Origin: Acanthosepion esculentum
Lineage: Eukaryota; Mollusca; Cephalopoda; Sepiida; Sepiidae
DNA: 64,000 bases
Reading direction: 5' to 3'
Assembly: GCA_964036315.1 (NCBI GenBank)
Contig: OZ038480.1
Coordinates: 13,985,805-14,049,804 of the forward strand
Shown piece by piece: positions 42,240-53,627 of the stretch. A program made the translations under genes and the position numbers. Position 1 is the first letter of the stretch, and the number at the start of each line of letters is the position of its first letter. The notes under the pieces are model-generated. The model had not been told where the DNA came from and ran no database searches. It worked only from the letters and a program-made list of their open reading frames with translations.

Positions 42240-44650
42240 GTATTATCTTTTACTTATTATTATTTTTCTACTATATTTCATATAAGGATAGATTTTTTAA
42301 AAATCAATTATTGTTCAATATGACACTCGGATCGCAGGCAAGATAAAAATGTACATGTTTCAAATTTGACAAAAAGTAACTATTTATTGGATAAATGCAT
42401 TTTTTTTTTACTAAATATTATGAATGATTTAAATTTTATAAAATTCAATTTGTTGCTTTTCTACATTTAATTGTTTCGTCAAAATCAGTTTATTTTTCTG
42501 TCGATGGGCGTTAAAGCGTTATAGGGAGAAATCGATAATTAATGACAGAGCTTTAGTTATAATTAATAGCTGAGGCATCCACTTTATCTCGGAAAAAAGC
42601 ATGATTTAAGGAAGGCCCCCAAATTCAATAAAAACAAAGTTTTTTTTCATCAAAATGTTTATGTTATTATTAAGAGGAAAGACTAAAATAATTTTATTAT
42701 TTTATTTTATTTTTTTAATCCTTTCTAGATCGTTCGAAATTTTGGTTAAAAAACTTGTTTTGTTTACGTCAGCGGCCCACATAATGATAACAATAATTTT
42801 TTTTTTGCGCTCTTTGCTGTGAAAAATACACTGACTTGGAAATTTTTGCAAAAATTAAATAACTGTTAAATTTTAATGAAATTTTCAGAACATATTCAGA
42901 AATGAATTAAATCTATTTGAAAATTTGTATTTTGTTAGAAATTTTTTTTTTAACATATGTTACCACCCACTTAATTAATTTTATGAAATTTCGAAAAATT
43001 CTATTTTTAGAGTGGGGATATTTTTCATTAGTTAAAATCAGGACACCTTGAAGAAAGTAAATCATCAATTTTAAAAATTAAAAATTGTAATAAATCTATG
43101 ACAATCTTGAATTAGAAAAGCCTTTAATTACTTTGATAAATAAGATTTATTAAGGACATTATTGTCTTAAAAGAATTTTTCAATGAATAATTAATTTTTA
43201 CAAGAATTGTCTTTATTTTTTTAAAATTTTAATTAAATGATTTATAACATTAAAAAAAATCGTTTAAAATTCTGCGTTGTTTCAAGGCAGCTGTTTGATG
43301 ATATTGTTAAGTGAAAAGTACATTTAGAATCAAAAATTGAAAAGCTCATAACAGTCGTTTGTACCCAAATACTTTTAATAAAATTTTTAAAAAAACTTAG
43401 TGTATTGACGTTCCCAATTTCTAACTATGGTAAGCCATAAATGATATTATCTTTTCAAAAGTTACGTGATTTAAGAGTCATCTGGTGCTCTGCAATTCTT
43501 TCAATTTCATTAACGACTTTGGAATCATCCCTTCAAAATTTCAAAGTAAGTTTTACTTTTTTTAATTACTATTTCACTAAATATTTTGATTTTTTGTATT
43601 TATTTTACTTTGGGTCATAAATTAATTAAGTAATTAAGTGTCTAAGTTAATGAACTTAAGAATCTAGGGACAAAACCTAAGTTTCATAAAGCATATTGAA
43701 ACTTCACTAAAAGTCAATAAAATATCAAATAATTGCTGAAAATATGTTAATTTGTAAAAATTACTAGGTAGTTAAAACCAAAAAAAAGCAAAAGTAAAAA
43801 ATTAAAAATGCGATATGTCAATTCTGGTCATCCATACGAGCTGTCAACCGCTCAGAAGTTATCGACACGTCAATAATGATAAAAGACAAACAGGGCCCGT
43901 CGTTAAGAAATGTAAGTAATATTTATTTAAAATCAGATTAATTTAACTTTAAATTTGCTAATATTATTAAAATAACGTGTGACAAATATATATTTTATTT
44001 TTGGAAGATTTTTAAACTGCTAAAAATGTTTTGTTTACAAATTTCTTAACATTAAGAAAATGGCCGCTTTTAAGAACATTTTCCAAAATTGGCAAAAAGT
44101 TGAGATTCCGATTTACATAATTTCTATTTGAAATACACCAGAATATTTTACTTGTTGAAAATAGTAAATTTAATCATGTAGCTTTTAATTGAAGCTAAAA
44201 TGAAACCTTCAATAATGCTTTACATTTCTAAAAATTCATTTTAAACATTGAGTATCGAAAATTCAGTGTAGTACCTAATTAATAGTAAATTCTTTATAAA
44301 TCTATAAAAAGCCTGATTTTTTTCAATTAATACTTACTTTATATTTAATTTCAATTTGTACTTTATTCAATAATACCTTATTTTTATTTTCAATTATATA
44401 ATTAATACCTATTTTAGGTGGGCTTAATTAATTAAGGTCGGGAGATGTGATAAAAAATTAAAAATATGAAAAAATTGATTCATACCTTTCCCAAGGGTAT
44501 TTGCGCGGAAGTAATTATGTCAAACAATTAAAAGAAAATGATTCAACCTATGACCTTATGTTATTCAAAATATATTACACATAAATTAATCCAAAACTAA
44601 ATTAATTTAAATACGAATTTGAACAAAGAAAAATTATAAAACATCACTTT
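42240..44650. other. AT-rich, repeat-poor interval of 2.4 kb
   Basis: The longest stretch without a recognised repeat, microsatellite or ORF above 60 codons. Composition is strongly A/T with many short A and T runs. A short GATTCATACCTTTCCCAAGG (44478) recalls the 5S-type SINE body. Otherwise nothing is recognised. Confidence 0.5.
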
Positions 44651-44659
44651 TTTATTAGA

Positions 44660-45455
44660 CATTGAATTGTCTATACATTTTTGGAAAAATAGTATTACCA
44701 GCAATACGTTTTTGAGAAAAATAATATTACCAGCTGTACGTTTTTGGAAAAAACATATTCCTAGCTATACGTTATTGAAAAAATAATATTACCAGCTATA
44801 AGTTTTTGAAAATATGATATTACCTGCCATTCGTTTTTGGAAAAATAATATTACGAGCTATACGTTTTTGAAAAAAATATTACTAGCTAAAGGTTTGTTA
44901 AAAAATATTACCAACTATATATTTTTGGAAAAATAGTATTACCAGCTATACGTTTTTAAAAAATGATATTACCAGCTATACGTTTTAGAAAAATAATATT
45001 ACAATCTATACGTTTTTGAAAAAAAATATTACTAGCTATAGGATTTGAAAAAATAATATTACCAGCCATACGTTTTTGAAAAAAAAATATTACAAGCTAT
45101 ACATTTTTGGAAAAATAGTATTACCAGCTATACGTTTTTGGAAAAATAATATTACCAGCTATACATTTGTGGAAAAATAATATTACCAGCTATACGTTTT
45201 TGAAAAAAAATATTACTAGCTATACGTTTTTGAAAAAATAATATTGCCAGCTATACATTTTTGAAAAATAGTATTACCAGCTATACGTTTTTGAAAAAAT
45301 GATATTACCAGCTATACGTTTTTGAGAAAAAATATTAACAGAAATAGATTTTTGACAAAGCAAAAATATTACCAGGAAAAAAAAGCTGTCGGCATTAAAT
45401 GACCCATTGAGGTTGATATGCCGTAAAACAAACCAAACCAAACAAACATTGGGAG
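44660..45455 (+). mobile_element. VNTR retroposon copy with expanded minisatellite B
   Basis: About 22 tandem units of about 31 bp (core AATATTACCAGCTATACG followed by a T run and GAAAAA), then the same tail as at 22.1 kb: TTAAATGACCCA, TTGATATGCCGTAAAAC and (AAACC)n. Minisatellite A and the core are absent, so the copy is 5'-truncated within minisatellite B. Confidence 0.85.
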
Positions 45456-45467
45456 CATGTTCTTCAT

Positions 45468-46145
45468 ACCAAAACGAGGACAAAAATCCATATGAACATA
45501 TGTCCGCAAATCTTTCGTTTTTGAGTCATTAAGTTTAAATTGTATGGTAGAATACAAATGTAGAATCCAAAAATACTTTTACAAACTTCTTTTTTGTAAA
45601 TGATACGGATAGAGGAGGTGCACTTGAAGTACCCTCCATGGGGTACGATGAGATGTATGACATGCTAGGGCTACTTGAAGTGTGTTGATAACTGGATCGT
45701 CTCCGACAACCTGTAGAATGCGTTCTTTGTGGTCTAGCGTCCGAGCAGATCTCGGTCTTCCGCGATGCATCATCTGTGGTGCCCCGGATCCCGTCTCAGA
45801 AATGCGACGATGAACAGCAGCAAAGGCTGGATGACACGGCTGCCTTTGGTCTGGAAACCCAATCAGATACAGCCCTGCAGCCTCGCGTCTATTACTATAC
45901 ATACGGCCGTGTGTAAAAGTCATATATGCTTGCTCACGATATGAATATTCTGCCATTGTTAAACGGAACACTTCGCAGTTAATTCTCTGCTACACACGTT
46001 GAAGACTAGTCACAAATGTACACGAATAATAAATGTAACCCAGTCTAAATGGTAACATATCGCCATCTACCGTAAATTTTCTTTAAACTTAATAGCTCAA
46101 AAACTAAGGATTTGCCGACATATGGACTTTTATCCTTGTTTTGGT
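45468..46145 (-). mobile_element. DNA transposon with HTH-only ORF and about 75-bp inverted ends
   Basis: Both ends carry ACCAAAAC(G/A)AGGA(C/T)AAAA(A/G)TCC, and the arms continue through CAAATC(T/C)TT(C/A)GTTTTTGAG and TTAAGTTTAAA. The 130-codon minus-strand ORF (45971-45579) encodes a DNA-binding N-terminus: MAEYSYREQAYMTF start, PDQRQPCHPAFAAVHRRISE, TGSGAP and VALACHTSHRTPWRVLQVHL ending LYPYHLQ. This resembles the helix-turn-helix module (DUF4817-like) that precedes the DDE domain in some Tc1/mariner-type transposases. The catalytic domain is missing. Confidence 0.7.
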
Positions 46146-46182
46146 GTGAAAAATTAGCTGCGAAAGTTTATAAAATAATATT

Positions 46183-46183
<1 letters not shown>

Positions 46184-46268
<85 letters not shown>
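46184..46268. repeat. (TC)n(TA)n compound microsatellite
   Basis: About 16 TC units then about 26 TA units, ending at the SINE's 3' end. Confidence 0.95.
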
Positions 46269-46270
<2 letters not shown>

Positions 46271-46735
46271 GAAATGGACAAAGTCCGACAATTATATTAA
46301 GACATTTTTATATTTATACATTCTTTTTATAGATACAAATATTTAAGTAAATACTCTGTTTTATAATAAACAGTATTAATAAAATTTACCGGCCTGAATG
46401 TCCGAGAAATTGTCATAGAAAATATTCGTCCTCCGACAGGAATCGAACCTGTATCCTATACGGAACTGTCATATAGCCTGGCGTGATTTTACCGATTGAG
46501 CCACAGAGGAGCGTTCCGGTTAGCAAGGTCGATTTTACTGTTTTTAAACTGCAATCTCCCATGATTCTCTCACGTACATTCATATCTGCTCCAAGCGTAT
46601 CCAAATGTAAACAAATGACGTCATACATTATGAAATGGACAAAGTCCGACAATTATTTTAAGACATTTTCATGTTTATATATTATATCTATAAAAAGAAT
46701 GTATAAACATAAAAATGTCTTTAAATAATTGTAGA
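46269..46735 (-). mobile_element. tRNA-derived SINE, second family (copy 2) and tail duplicate
   Basis: Minus strand: A-box-like TGTGGCTCAATCGG (46489-46502) and B-box-like AGGTTCGATTCC (46441-46452) 37 bases apart, then the body ending GTCGGACTTTGTCCATTTCA (about 46271-46290). The 3' end recurs in direct orientation at 46630-46665, followed by a hairpin (46660-46730). It could be mistaken for a tRNA gene, but acceptor-stem pairing is poor. Confidence 0.65.
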
Positions 46736-47210
46736 CGGTTCCTATCGATGCTATACTAATGCTACTGATTCGATTGTACTGTAAAAAAGACGCATAAAAT
46801 ATTTCGTGTGAAATTGTTCGAAAAGAATCTTTGTAATTCATTTCTTTCAATTTGAAAGAAAAATTCTCCATTGTCAGAAGCGTTTTCGGCTATCTTTTTA
46901 GCCATTTTCAAGAGGGTTGCTTTTGGAGTTTTTATTCCCAGCTTCACGTATTGAGCGCGACTGGAATTCAAGTGAACGCCTTTCTATTGTTAAAAAAACA
47001 ACAACACCCTATTGCCACTGTTGAATAAGGTGAGGACGATAGTAGGAGTGAGGTGTTATATATTACAGCGAGATGTCTCCGGTAATTTGATTTATATAGA
47101 ATTTGGATGTTTTCGACTAGAATTTTTTAAAGGGATCTTGTAAATCGTGGGTGGCTAGATGTTTTATGGCAATTTGATCTGATATGTGATATACGAGGCG
47201 TCTACTCAAA
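46736..47210. other. Interval with a Penelope-3'-like hairpin motif
   Basis: Minus strand 46920-46865: CTTGAAAATGGCTAAA, a short loop, TAGCCGAAAACGCTTCTGA. Shared with 10.3 and 16.3 kb. Otherwise nothing recognised. Confidence 0.4.
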
Positions 47211-47214
47211 AAGG

Positions 47215-47385
47215 TGGTTGTCCTGGGTTGACGTTATACTGCATCCAACAGCAAGGCCTTTGATCAGGACGTTTTGAGGAGCGTGGAAGCACCTCTTAAT
47301 TGCTGGTGTTACCAGATACACCCTGACCCGGGGTGGTAGCTCCCGTTAGGGTCCCAGCTATAGGCAAATAATGAACTCCAAGTAA
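47215..47385 (+). repeat. VNTR retroposon core fragment
   Basis: One partial minisatellite A unit and the core (CAGCAAGGCCTTTGATCAGG, CCTGACCCGGGGTGGTAGC, GTTAGGGTCCCAGCTAT). Minisatellite B and tail are absent. Confidence 0.75.
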
Positions 47386-47559
47386 CAGAACTTGGACCCT
47401 GCATGGTGATTCCATTTTCTGTACACATTACACTATTTGCACCATTTGCTACTCCAAGTGTAGCCTTCAACATTATGATTTAATATTATGTGTGGGTAAT
47501 TTCCCTTTACAGTTCTAAAACTGAACTGTTTTGCCCTAATACGTGAAATACGATAGGAT

Positions 47560-47561
<2 letters not shown>

Positions 47562-47616
<55 letters not shown>
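47562..47616. repeat. (TA)n microsatellite
   Basis: About 27 TA units; the mariner element is inserted at its right edge. Confidence 0.95.
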
Positions 47617-47618
<2 letters not shown>

Positions 47619-48484
47619 GGTCATTCAATAAGTAAGGTGATTTTTTTCGGTATAAGGACTTCTAATACAGATAGAAGCTTACTCTTTTTTTATTTTTTTT
47701 TTGTTTTACTTCTTTTTCACATGGATTTAATTTCTTTTGCAGATTAAAAAAAACTTTGAGAGTTTTGGCGATTAACAAAGATGGCCGACCAAGAAGCATG
47801 CTCCCGGATTGATCAGCGATCAGTTATCAAATTTGTGGTTGCTGAAGGGTGCAAACCAGTTGAAATTCATATGGGAATGTCAACTGCGTATGGTGCCACA
47901 TGTTTCAGCCAAAAAAATGTCTACAAGTGGACTAAATTGTTTAAAGAAGGACGGAGCAGTGTTGAGGATGAAGACAGGTCTGGGAGGCCTACAGAAGTGA
48001 GGTCTCCTGAGGTGATCGAATCAGTCAATGACTTCATTCAGTCTGACAGAAGGGTGATAGTGAATGACATTGCAAGGACTTTGAGGGGGTCATCAGTCAG
48101 AAGGAGTCATCTTGCATCTTGACAACGCAAGACCTCACACAGCAGCCCAAACGGTGCAGACCATCAACGAGCTGGGTTGCGAACTGCTCCTTCATCCCCA
48201 TTACAGCTCAGACCATGCCCCTTCAGACTTTCGCCTGTTTGGTTCCTTGAAAGCGTTCACGAGAGGCACGAAGTTTAAAAGTGACGATGAAGTCAAAAGT
48301 GTTGTGAGCGACTGGCTGAGACATCAGTCCAAAGATTTTTACGCTGAGGGAATACGGAAGCTTGTGCACAGATGGGAAAAGTGTGTGACAGTGCTGGGAG
48401 ACTACGTTGAAAAAAAGTAAGCTTCTATCTGTATTAGAAGTTCTTATACCGAAAAATTCTCCTTATTTATTGAATGACAATCGT
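47617..48484 (+). pseudogene. mariner transposon with internal deletion
   Basis: Inverted ends of about 65 bp (GGTCATTCAATAAGTAAGGT and its mirror) are flanked by TA. ORF 47781-48122 begins MADQEACSRIDQRSVIKFVV and contains the two-HTH half with NVYKWTKLFKEGRSSVEDED. At about 48085 a deletion shifts the frame, and the second ORF holds LHLDNARPHTAAQT (second D) and SDHAPSDFRLFGSL (third D) to the natural C-terminus at 48420. The first catalytic D region is lost. The two halves are otherwise well preserved, suggesting a recent, helper-mobilised copy. Confidence 0.9.
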
Positions 48485-48577
48485 ATATATATATATATAG
48501 GAGTACAAGATATCGCACGCTGAGTGCTGATGTTAATACTGCTCGATATCAGAGCTGTTAAGTATATAATAATAAAC

Positions 48578-48636
<59 letters not shown>

Positions 48637-48958
48637 GGACTCTCCCGTCGGTTTCGACGTTTGAGGATCTGTCTGACAGCTTAATTGATTCCGTTATGAA
48701 ATTTTGATCGATAATCTTAAATGGCACTTAAGACCCGCACGTAATTTACAAAGGAGGCCACATATTGAGCAAGAGTGGGGATTGTGAGATGAGATCACTG
48801 TTAGATTGGCTGACCTTTTAGATCTTGCTTTCGCTTCTTCAAGATGATTCAGACAAACAGATTGAAAACTTCTGAGTTCACTAAAACACGTTCATCTCCA
48901 TTCTACCCGCTCCAGGGCTAAGCGCTCAAAGGTGTTATGTGGTATATTGACAGCTAAC

Positions 48959-49026
<68 letters not shown>

Positions 49027-49600
49027 ATATGATATTCCATTCGAACATATATACCCGATACATCAATGCCTCTATTTTTCGATACCTATCAGAGCATCTC
49101 ATCAGCCGGTGGCAACTGAAAGTTATTATAAGTTTAAAATTGTACTTTTTCGGCGAAATAACCGTTTGGAAAAATGTCTATCGCCCAAATTTCCGTCGGC
49201 CAAATGTCAGACGTCCAAATGTCCGTTAGCCAAATGTCCGTCGGCCAGATTCTCTTTTGTCCAAATATCCGGCCACGTCGAACGCAATATCTTGCATCTT
49301 GGGCGTTGTGGGCAGCATAGCATAACATGTCTCGAAAGGTCTTTCGAACACTTATAGAACAAATGCAATGTCATGTTTACCGCACTGATACTAAAAGAAT
49401 ATCCAAGATTTTTGGCACGTCATGGTATATATTTATACATACATATATGAACATAAAATATTTCCCGAATGCTCAGACCGAAAATTTTAAAATAAAAAAC
49501 GGGTCGTCTATTTCAAATACGTGTATCCACTTAAAATACTGTTTGAATTAATAAGTATTTCTACAAACTTAATTTTTGTTGTATTCAATGACAACTCTCC
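48485..49600. other. Interval with TA tracts and a short tandem repeat
   Basis: (TA)n at 48578-48634 and 48957-49025. At 49185-49265 a GTCCGT(C/T)(G/A)GCCAAAT-type unit of about 16 bp is repeated about five times. The ORF at 48932-49357 spans the TA and the tandem repeat and has no domain. Confidence 0.6.
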
Positions 49601-49651
49601 GATCGGCATTCTACAGTCGTTTGTTATCTTTCCTACATACCTTCTAAACTT

Positions 49652-50091
49652 CATTTCTTATACATTATTTACATTGTCCTCATCCTAGTCGCCATATTTA
49701 TTACAACGTTTCGGTCGTTGTACGCTCCGGCCTTCTTCAGGTAGTTGGAATGTCGAAATGAACCCTTTATTTTGCTCACTGGAAGAGAATGTTCTAGTTC
49801 CACGTGCCATGTCTAATGGGGGTCAGTTATCAGTTACCTCCTGTTAATTTCCCTCTGAAAGTTCTCCACTACCTTAACCGGGTATTGAACTCACACTCTT
49901 TGGGTTCTGTCACTAGATATAACTAACGCCTTTATCCACTGTGCCATGTGTCCTTGAGGAAGACCGGAGCGTACAGCGGCCGACATGTTGTAATAAATCT
50001 GGCGACAAAGATGAGGACAATAGTCCGAATAATGTAAATAATGTATATAATACCTCATCTCAGAAATATAGACAGATACTGCATTTCTTAT
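49652..50091. mobile_element. Head-to-head SINE composite (subfamily B), copy 5
   Basis: A complete reverse SINE (49662-49962) is joined at its 5' end (CTTGAGG) to a forward 3' half (from about 49961) ending CAGAAATATAGACAGATACT. The perfect 10-bp duplication CATTTCTTAT lies at 49652-49661 and 50082-50091. The left end is truncated and the right tail is intact. Confidence 0.85.
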
Positions 50092-50547
50092 CCCCTGCTC
50101 TAATGGCCATACAACGTCAATTATTAACATTCTACCTTGAGCGGCTCTTGGACCTTGTATTTTTAATAATTATTTTTAAAAAAAGCAAATCGATAATAAA
50201 GGATATTCTTCTAGCGAGACATGAATTCAATTCCCTCGGCTCCTTGTGAGTTTTTGTCCTCGTGACAGCACCATACCAATTCAGCCACGGTAAACCAACC
50301 GGTGTAACTTCTCCGAACGCCACGCGCCGTCATTTTTTTAGTTTACGCGTGCTGTACTTGACGTAACAGTTTTCGAATTGCTTAGATAAAGTATTGTCAG
50401 TTCTGAATAATTGTTTCCTCGTATTTCTTCCATCTTAATCTCTGTTAATTTTTATCGGTATTCGCAAATTGTAAAGCAAACATTGCATAAGCCTCAATAG
50501 GCGCGAATACCAGTATACTGATATAAGTGCATACTTATTACTAAGTC
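50092..50547. other. Non-coding interval, nothing recognised
   Basis: Low-copy AT-rich sequence without a known domain. Confidence 0.45.
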
Positions 50548-50550
50548 ACT

Positions 50551-50613
<63 letters not shown>
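50548..50613. repeat. (CA)n(TA)n compound microsatellite
   Basis: About nine CA and about 23 TA units. Confidence 0.95.
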
Positions 50614-50616
<3 letters not shown>

Positions 50617-50981
50617 CACGCACATCTATATGTATGCAGATGCATATATTTTATATATGCGCACACACACATGTATGTACGCATACAGATATAGTGGGGA
50701 GAGGAAGAAAGTTAATCAGGTGATAAGAATATATAAAGGAAAGATAATTACAGTGATTGTTCGCGAAAAAGAACGTAAGATTAAACGAAGGGGCGAGTAG
50801 ATGGATTAATAGATAGACTGATTCACAAGAAGAAGGGGGTAGAAACAGATGCGTGGAAGAAATTGAAAAAATAACAAGATGGCTACCAAAATGAGCAAAG
50901 TGCACAGATAATAAACTATTTTTATGTATTTTTTGCTTTGCCTTTTTACATCTCCCTTACCTCCCAATGGTCCAATATCTT

Positions 50982-51012
<31 letters not shown>

Positions 51013-51165
51013 TCTCTCTCTCTCTCTCTCTTCCCCTTTTTTGACGCTTCTTTTCTCTCATTCTTTTGCTCACTTTTTCTCTCGCCCTTTCTCCATTTCT
51101 CTCTCCCTCTCCCTATCTCTCTCTCCATCCCATTGTCTTCTCGATAATCCTAGCTTCTCTGAATA
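50614..51165. other. Non-coding interval with CA/CT arrays
   Basis: A (CA)n(CT)n compound array lies at about 50985-51030 and more CT-rich sequence runs to 51125. No gene seen. Confidence 0.6.
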
Positions 51166-51449
51166 GATCTACTCATGATAGAGGCAAATGTGAAGCACGG
51201 AGGAAACAATACTTGCCGAAAATATCGGGTATTAATCTCGACAAAATTTATCTTCACTTCATTCTATGGTGGAGGAGACAGGCGGCGGACTGATACACAG
51301 CAGGTGGACTTGGAAAAATAATTCGAGATTCTGTTCGAGATTCGCTGACTACGCCAACAAGAAATTATTTAAGCAGATCATACGAGGAAGCCAATTCGAC
51401 AAATCGCTCGTCAAAACGAGCGCCGTGACAGTGGCGGCCATTTTATAAA
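51166..51449. other. Repeat-free, higher-GC island, unassigned
   Basis: About 280 bp with balanced composition and several CpG, unlike its neighbours. ORF 51266-51448 (60 codons) has no recognisable domain. It could be an unrecognised exon or regulatory segment; the sequence alone does not decide. Confidence 0.3.
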
Positions 51450-52246
51450 TATTTTTCTTTCTTCATTTCTTTCTCACCAAAATATCTATTCTTTTTTTTC
51501 TTCTGTACTTACTTCTTTCTTTCACTTTTTCTTTCTTATCCAGATATATTTCCTGTTTATCTACTTGTCTTTTTCTGTCTCTCTTATCCAAATACATTTA
51601 CTTTTTATCTATCTTATTCTTTCTTTCTTTCTTATCCAAATATATTTCCTTCTCATCTACCTTCCTTTTTCTTCCTTTTATAAATATCTATTTTCTTGCA
51701 TTCTAACGTATAATCCCTTTTTTCTTTCTTTAAAAAATATCTTTCTATTTTTAACAAATATCTCTTCCTCTTTCTTTCTTTCTTTTTTCTTTCTTTCTGT
51801 TTTCTTTCTTTCTTTCTTTTTATCCAAATATATTTATTTTCGTTTTCTTCTTTTCTTTTATTAAATACTTTTATTTACTTTCTCAAATCTCTTCCCTTAT
51901 TTATTTATTTCTTTTTCCATTCTTTCTTTTCCTATTTCTTTCTTGTTCCTTTCTTTCTTTTTTGTTTCATTCTTTTTACTTTCTTTCTTATCCAAATATA
52001 TTTCCTTTCTTCTTTTCTTTTCGTTTCTTTTCTTTTATAGATATATTTCGTTTCTTTAACAAATATCCAGACTTCTTTTTCCTATCTTTATTTATTTATT
52101 TTTGTTTATTTCCTGCTCTCTTTCTTCGTGTTTCTTTGGTAACCTCCTTTTTCATTACTTTCTTTTGCAATTTAATTCTTTTTCTTTTTCATTATTTCTC
52201 CTTCCTTTTCTTCTTCATTTCTATTATTTCTTTTTTCTCTTCCTTC

Positions 52247-52282
<36 letters not shown>

Positions 52283-52300
52283 TTTAATGTATTTTGCAAT
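51450..52300. repeat. Polypyrimidine tract I, TTTC-based
   Basis: The plus strand is mostly T and C, with TTTCTTTC repeats and a recurring ATCCAAATATATTT phrase (several copies about 60-190 bp apart). It ends in (CT)n at about 52250-52280. The F/S/L-rich ORFs across it are by-products. Confidence 0.9.
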
Positions 52301-52429
52301 CCATCTGTTTCCTTTGAGACGTCTTGCGTCGTTCGTTGAACTGAAGTCTGTTCGTAGATTATTCTCTTTACAACATAGACATTTTCTTTTCTCTCGCATT
52401 TCGTTCTTTTTTCAGCTCTTCTTTTTCTT

Positions 52430-53060
52430 CCCCTTTTCTTCTTCATCTCTGTCTTTTCATTCAGTCTATAACATCTTTTTTGTTCATCTTCGTCTCCCTC
52501 TTCTTCATCTTCTTCTTCTTATTCTTCTTCTTCTTCTTCTCCTTCTTCTTCTTCTTATTCTTCTTCTTCTTCTTCTCCTTCTTCTTCTTCTTTTTCTTCA
52601 TCTTCTTCTTTTTCTTCTTCTTCTTCTTCTTCTTAATCTTCTTCTTCTTCTTCTCTACAAATTCTCTTTGCCTTGCTTTTATTCTTCTGACCCATTTTGT
52701 CTTTTCTTCTTCTTCTTCTTCATATTCTTCTTATCATTATTCTGCTTCTTTTTCTTCTTCTTCTTTAAAAATTCTCTTTCTCTTGCTTTTATTCTTCTGA
52801 CCCATTTTTTTCTTCATATTCTTCTTCTTCTTCTTTTTCTTCTTTTTCTTCTTTTTCTTCTTTTTCTTCTTCTTCTCTACAAATTCTCTTGCTTTTATTC
52901 TTCTGACCCATTTTTTTCTTCATATTCTTCTTTTTCTTCTTCTACTTTTTCTTCTTTTTCTTCTTCTTCTTCTTTTTCTTCTTTTTCTTCTTTTTCTTCT
53001 TCTTCTCTACAAATTCTCTTGCTTTTATTCTTCTGACCCATTTTGCTTTTTCTTTTCTTC
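52430..53060. repeat. Polypyrimidine tract II, (TTC)n with embedded long repeat
   Basis: TTC/TTTTTC arrays contain four copies of a CTTGCTTTTATTCTTCTGAC phrase (about 52672, 52777, 52889, 53016), so a 105-125-bp unit is tandemly repeated. The 249-codon ORF is a translation of this tract. Confidence 0.9.
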
Positions 53061-53108
53061 GTTCATTCCTTTTTGCTTTCTTTCAATTCCCTTTTTGTTT
53101 TCTTTGTA

Positions 53109-53114
<6 letters not shown>

Positions 53115-53175
<61 letters not shown>

Positions 53176-53311
53176 GTCAACTATTTCCTATTACCAACAG
53201 CCGGTATATATTTCACCCACATCACCTCCTCCTCCAGCATATGCCGTTCTTCTTCTTCTTCTTCTTCTTCTTCTTCTTCTTCTTCTTCTTCTTCTTCTTC
53301 TTCTTCTTCTT
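53115..53311. repeat. (TA)n and (CTT)n microsatellites
   Basis: TA array at 53115-53172; a pure CTT array of about 21 units at 53247-53311. Confidence 0.95.
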
Positions 53312-53548
53312 CAATATTATCTGTGTTTATCGCCCGATCTAATCTCTTCCTTCATCTTTCATTGCTTCATCACGTGCACCTGTTAGTTTATACGGAATAA
53401 ATCCCCCCCGCTCCAACACCTTGCTTTCACCTCGATTTTTCCCACCTTCCCATTCTTTAATGAAAGACGAAAAGAAAGATGGATAAATAGATTCAGATTA
53501 TATATGCAGATTACACAACATAAGCACACGGACCCCAACACGCATGCA

Positions 53549-53627
<79 letters not shown>

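Noticed and set aside
46435..46515. tRNA gene
   Set aside because: Good A- and B-box-like segments, but acceptor ends do not pair well and the sequence continues as a dispersed SINE with a second copy at 30.6 kb.
51266..51448. Host exon candidate in the GC-richer island
   Set aside because: No recognisable domain and no splice-site pair I can defend; kept only as an unassigned island.
52287..53036. 249-codon Leu/Phe-rich ORF
   Set aside because: Translation of the TTC-rich polypyrimidine tract.
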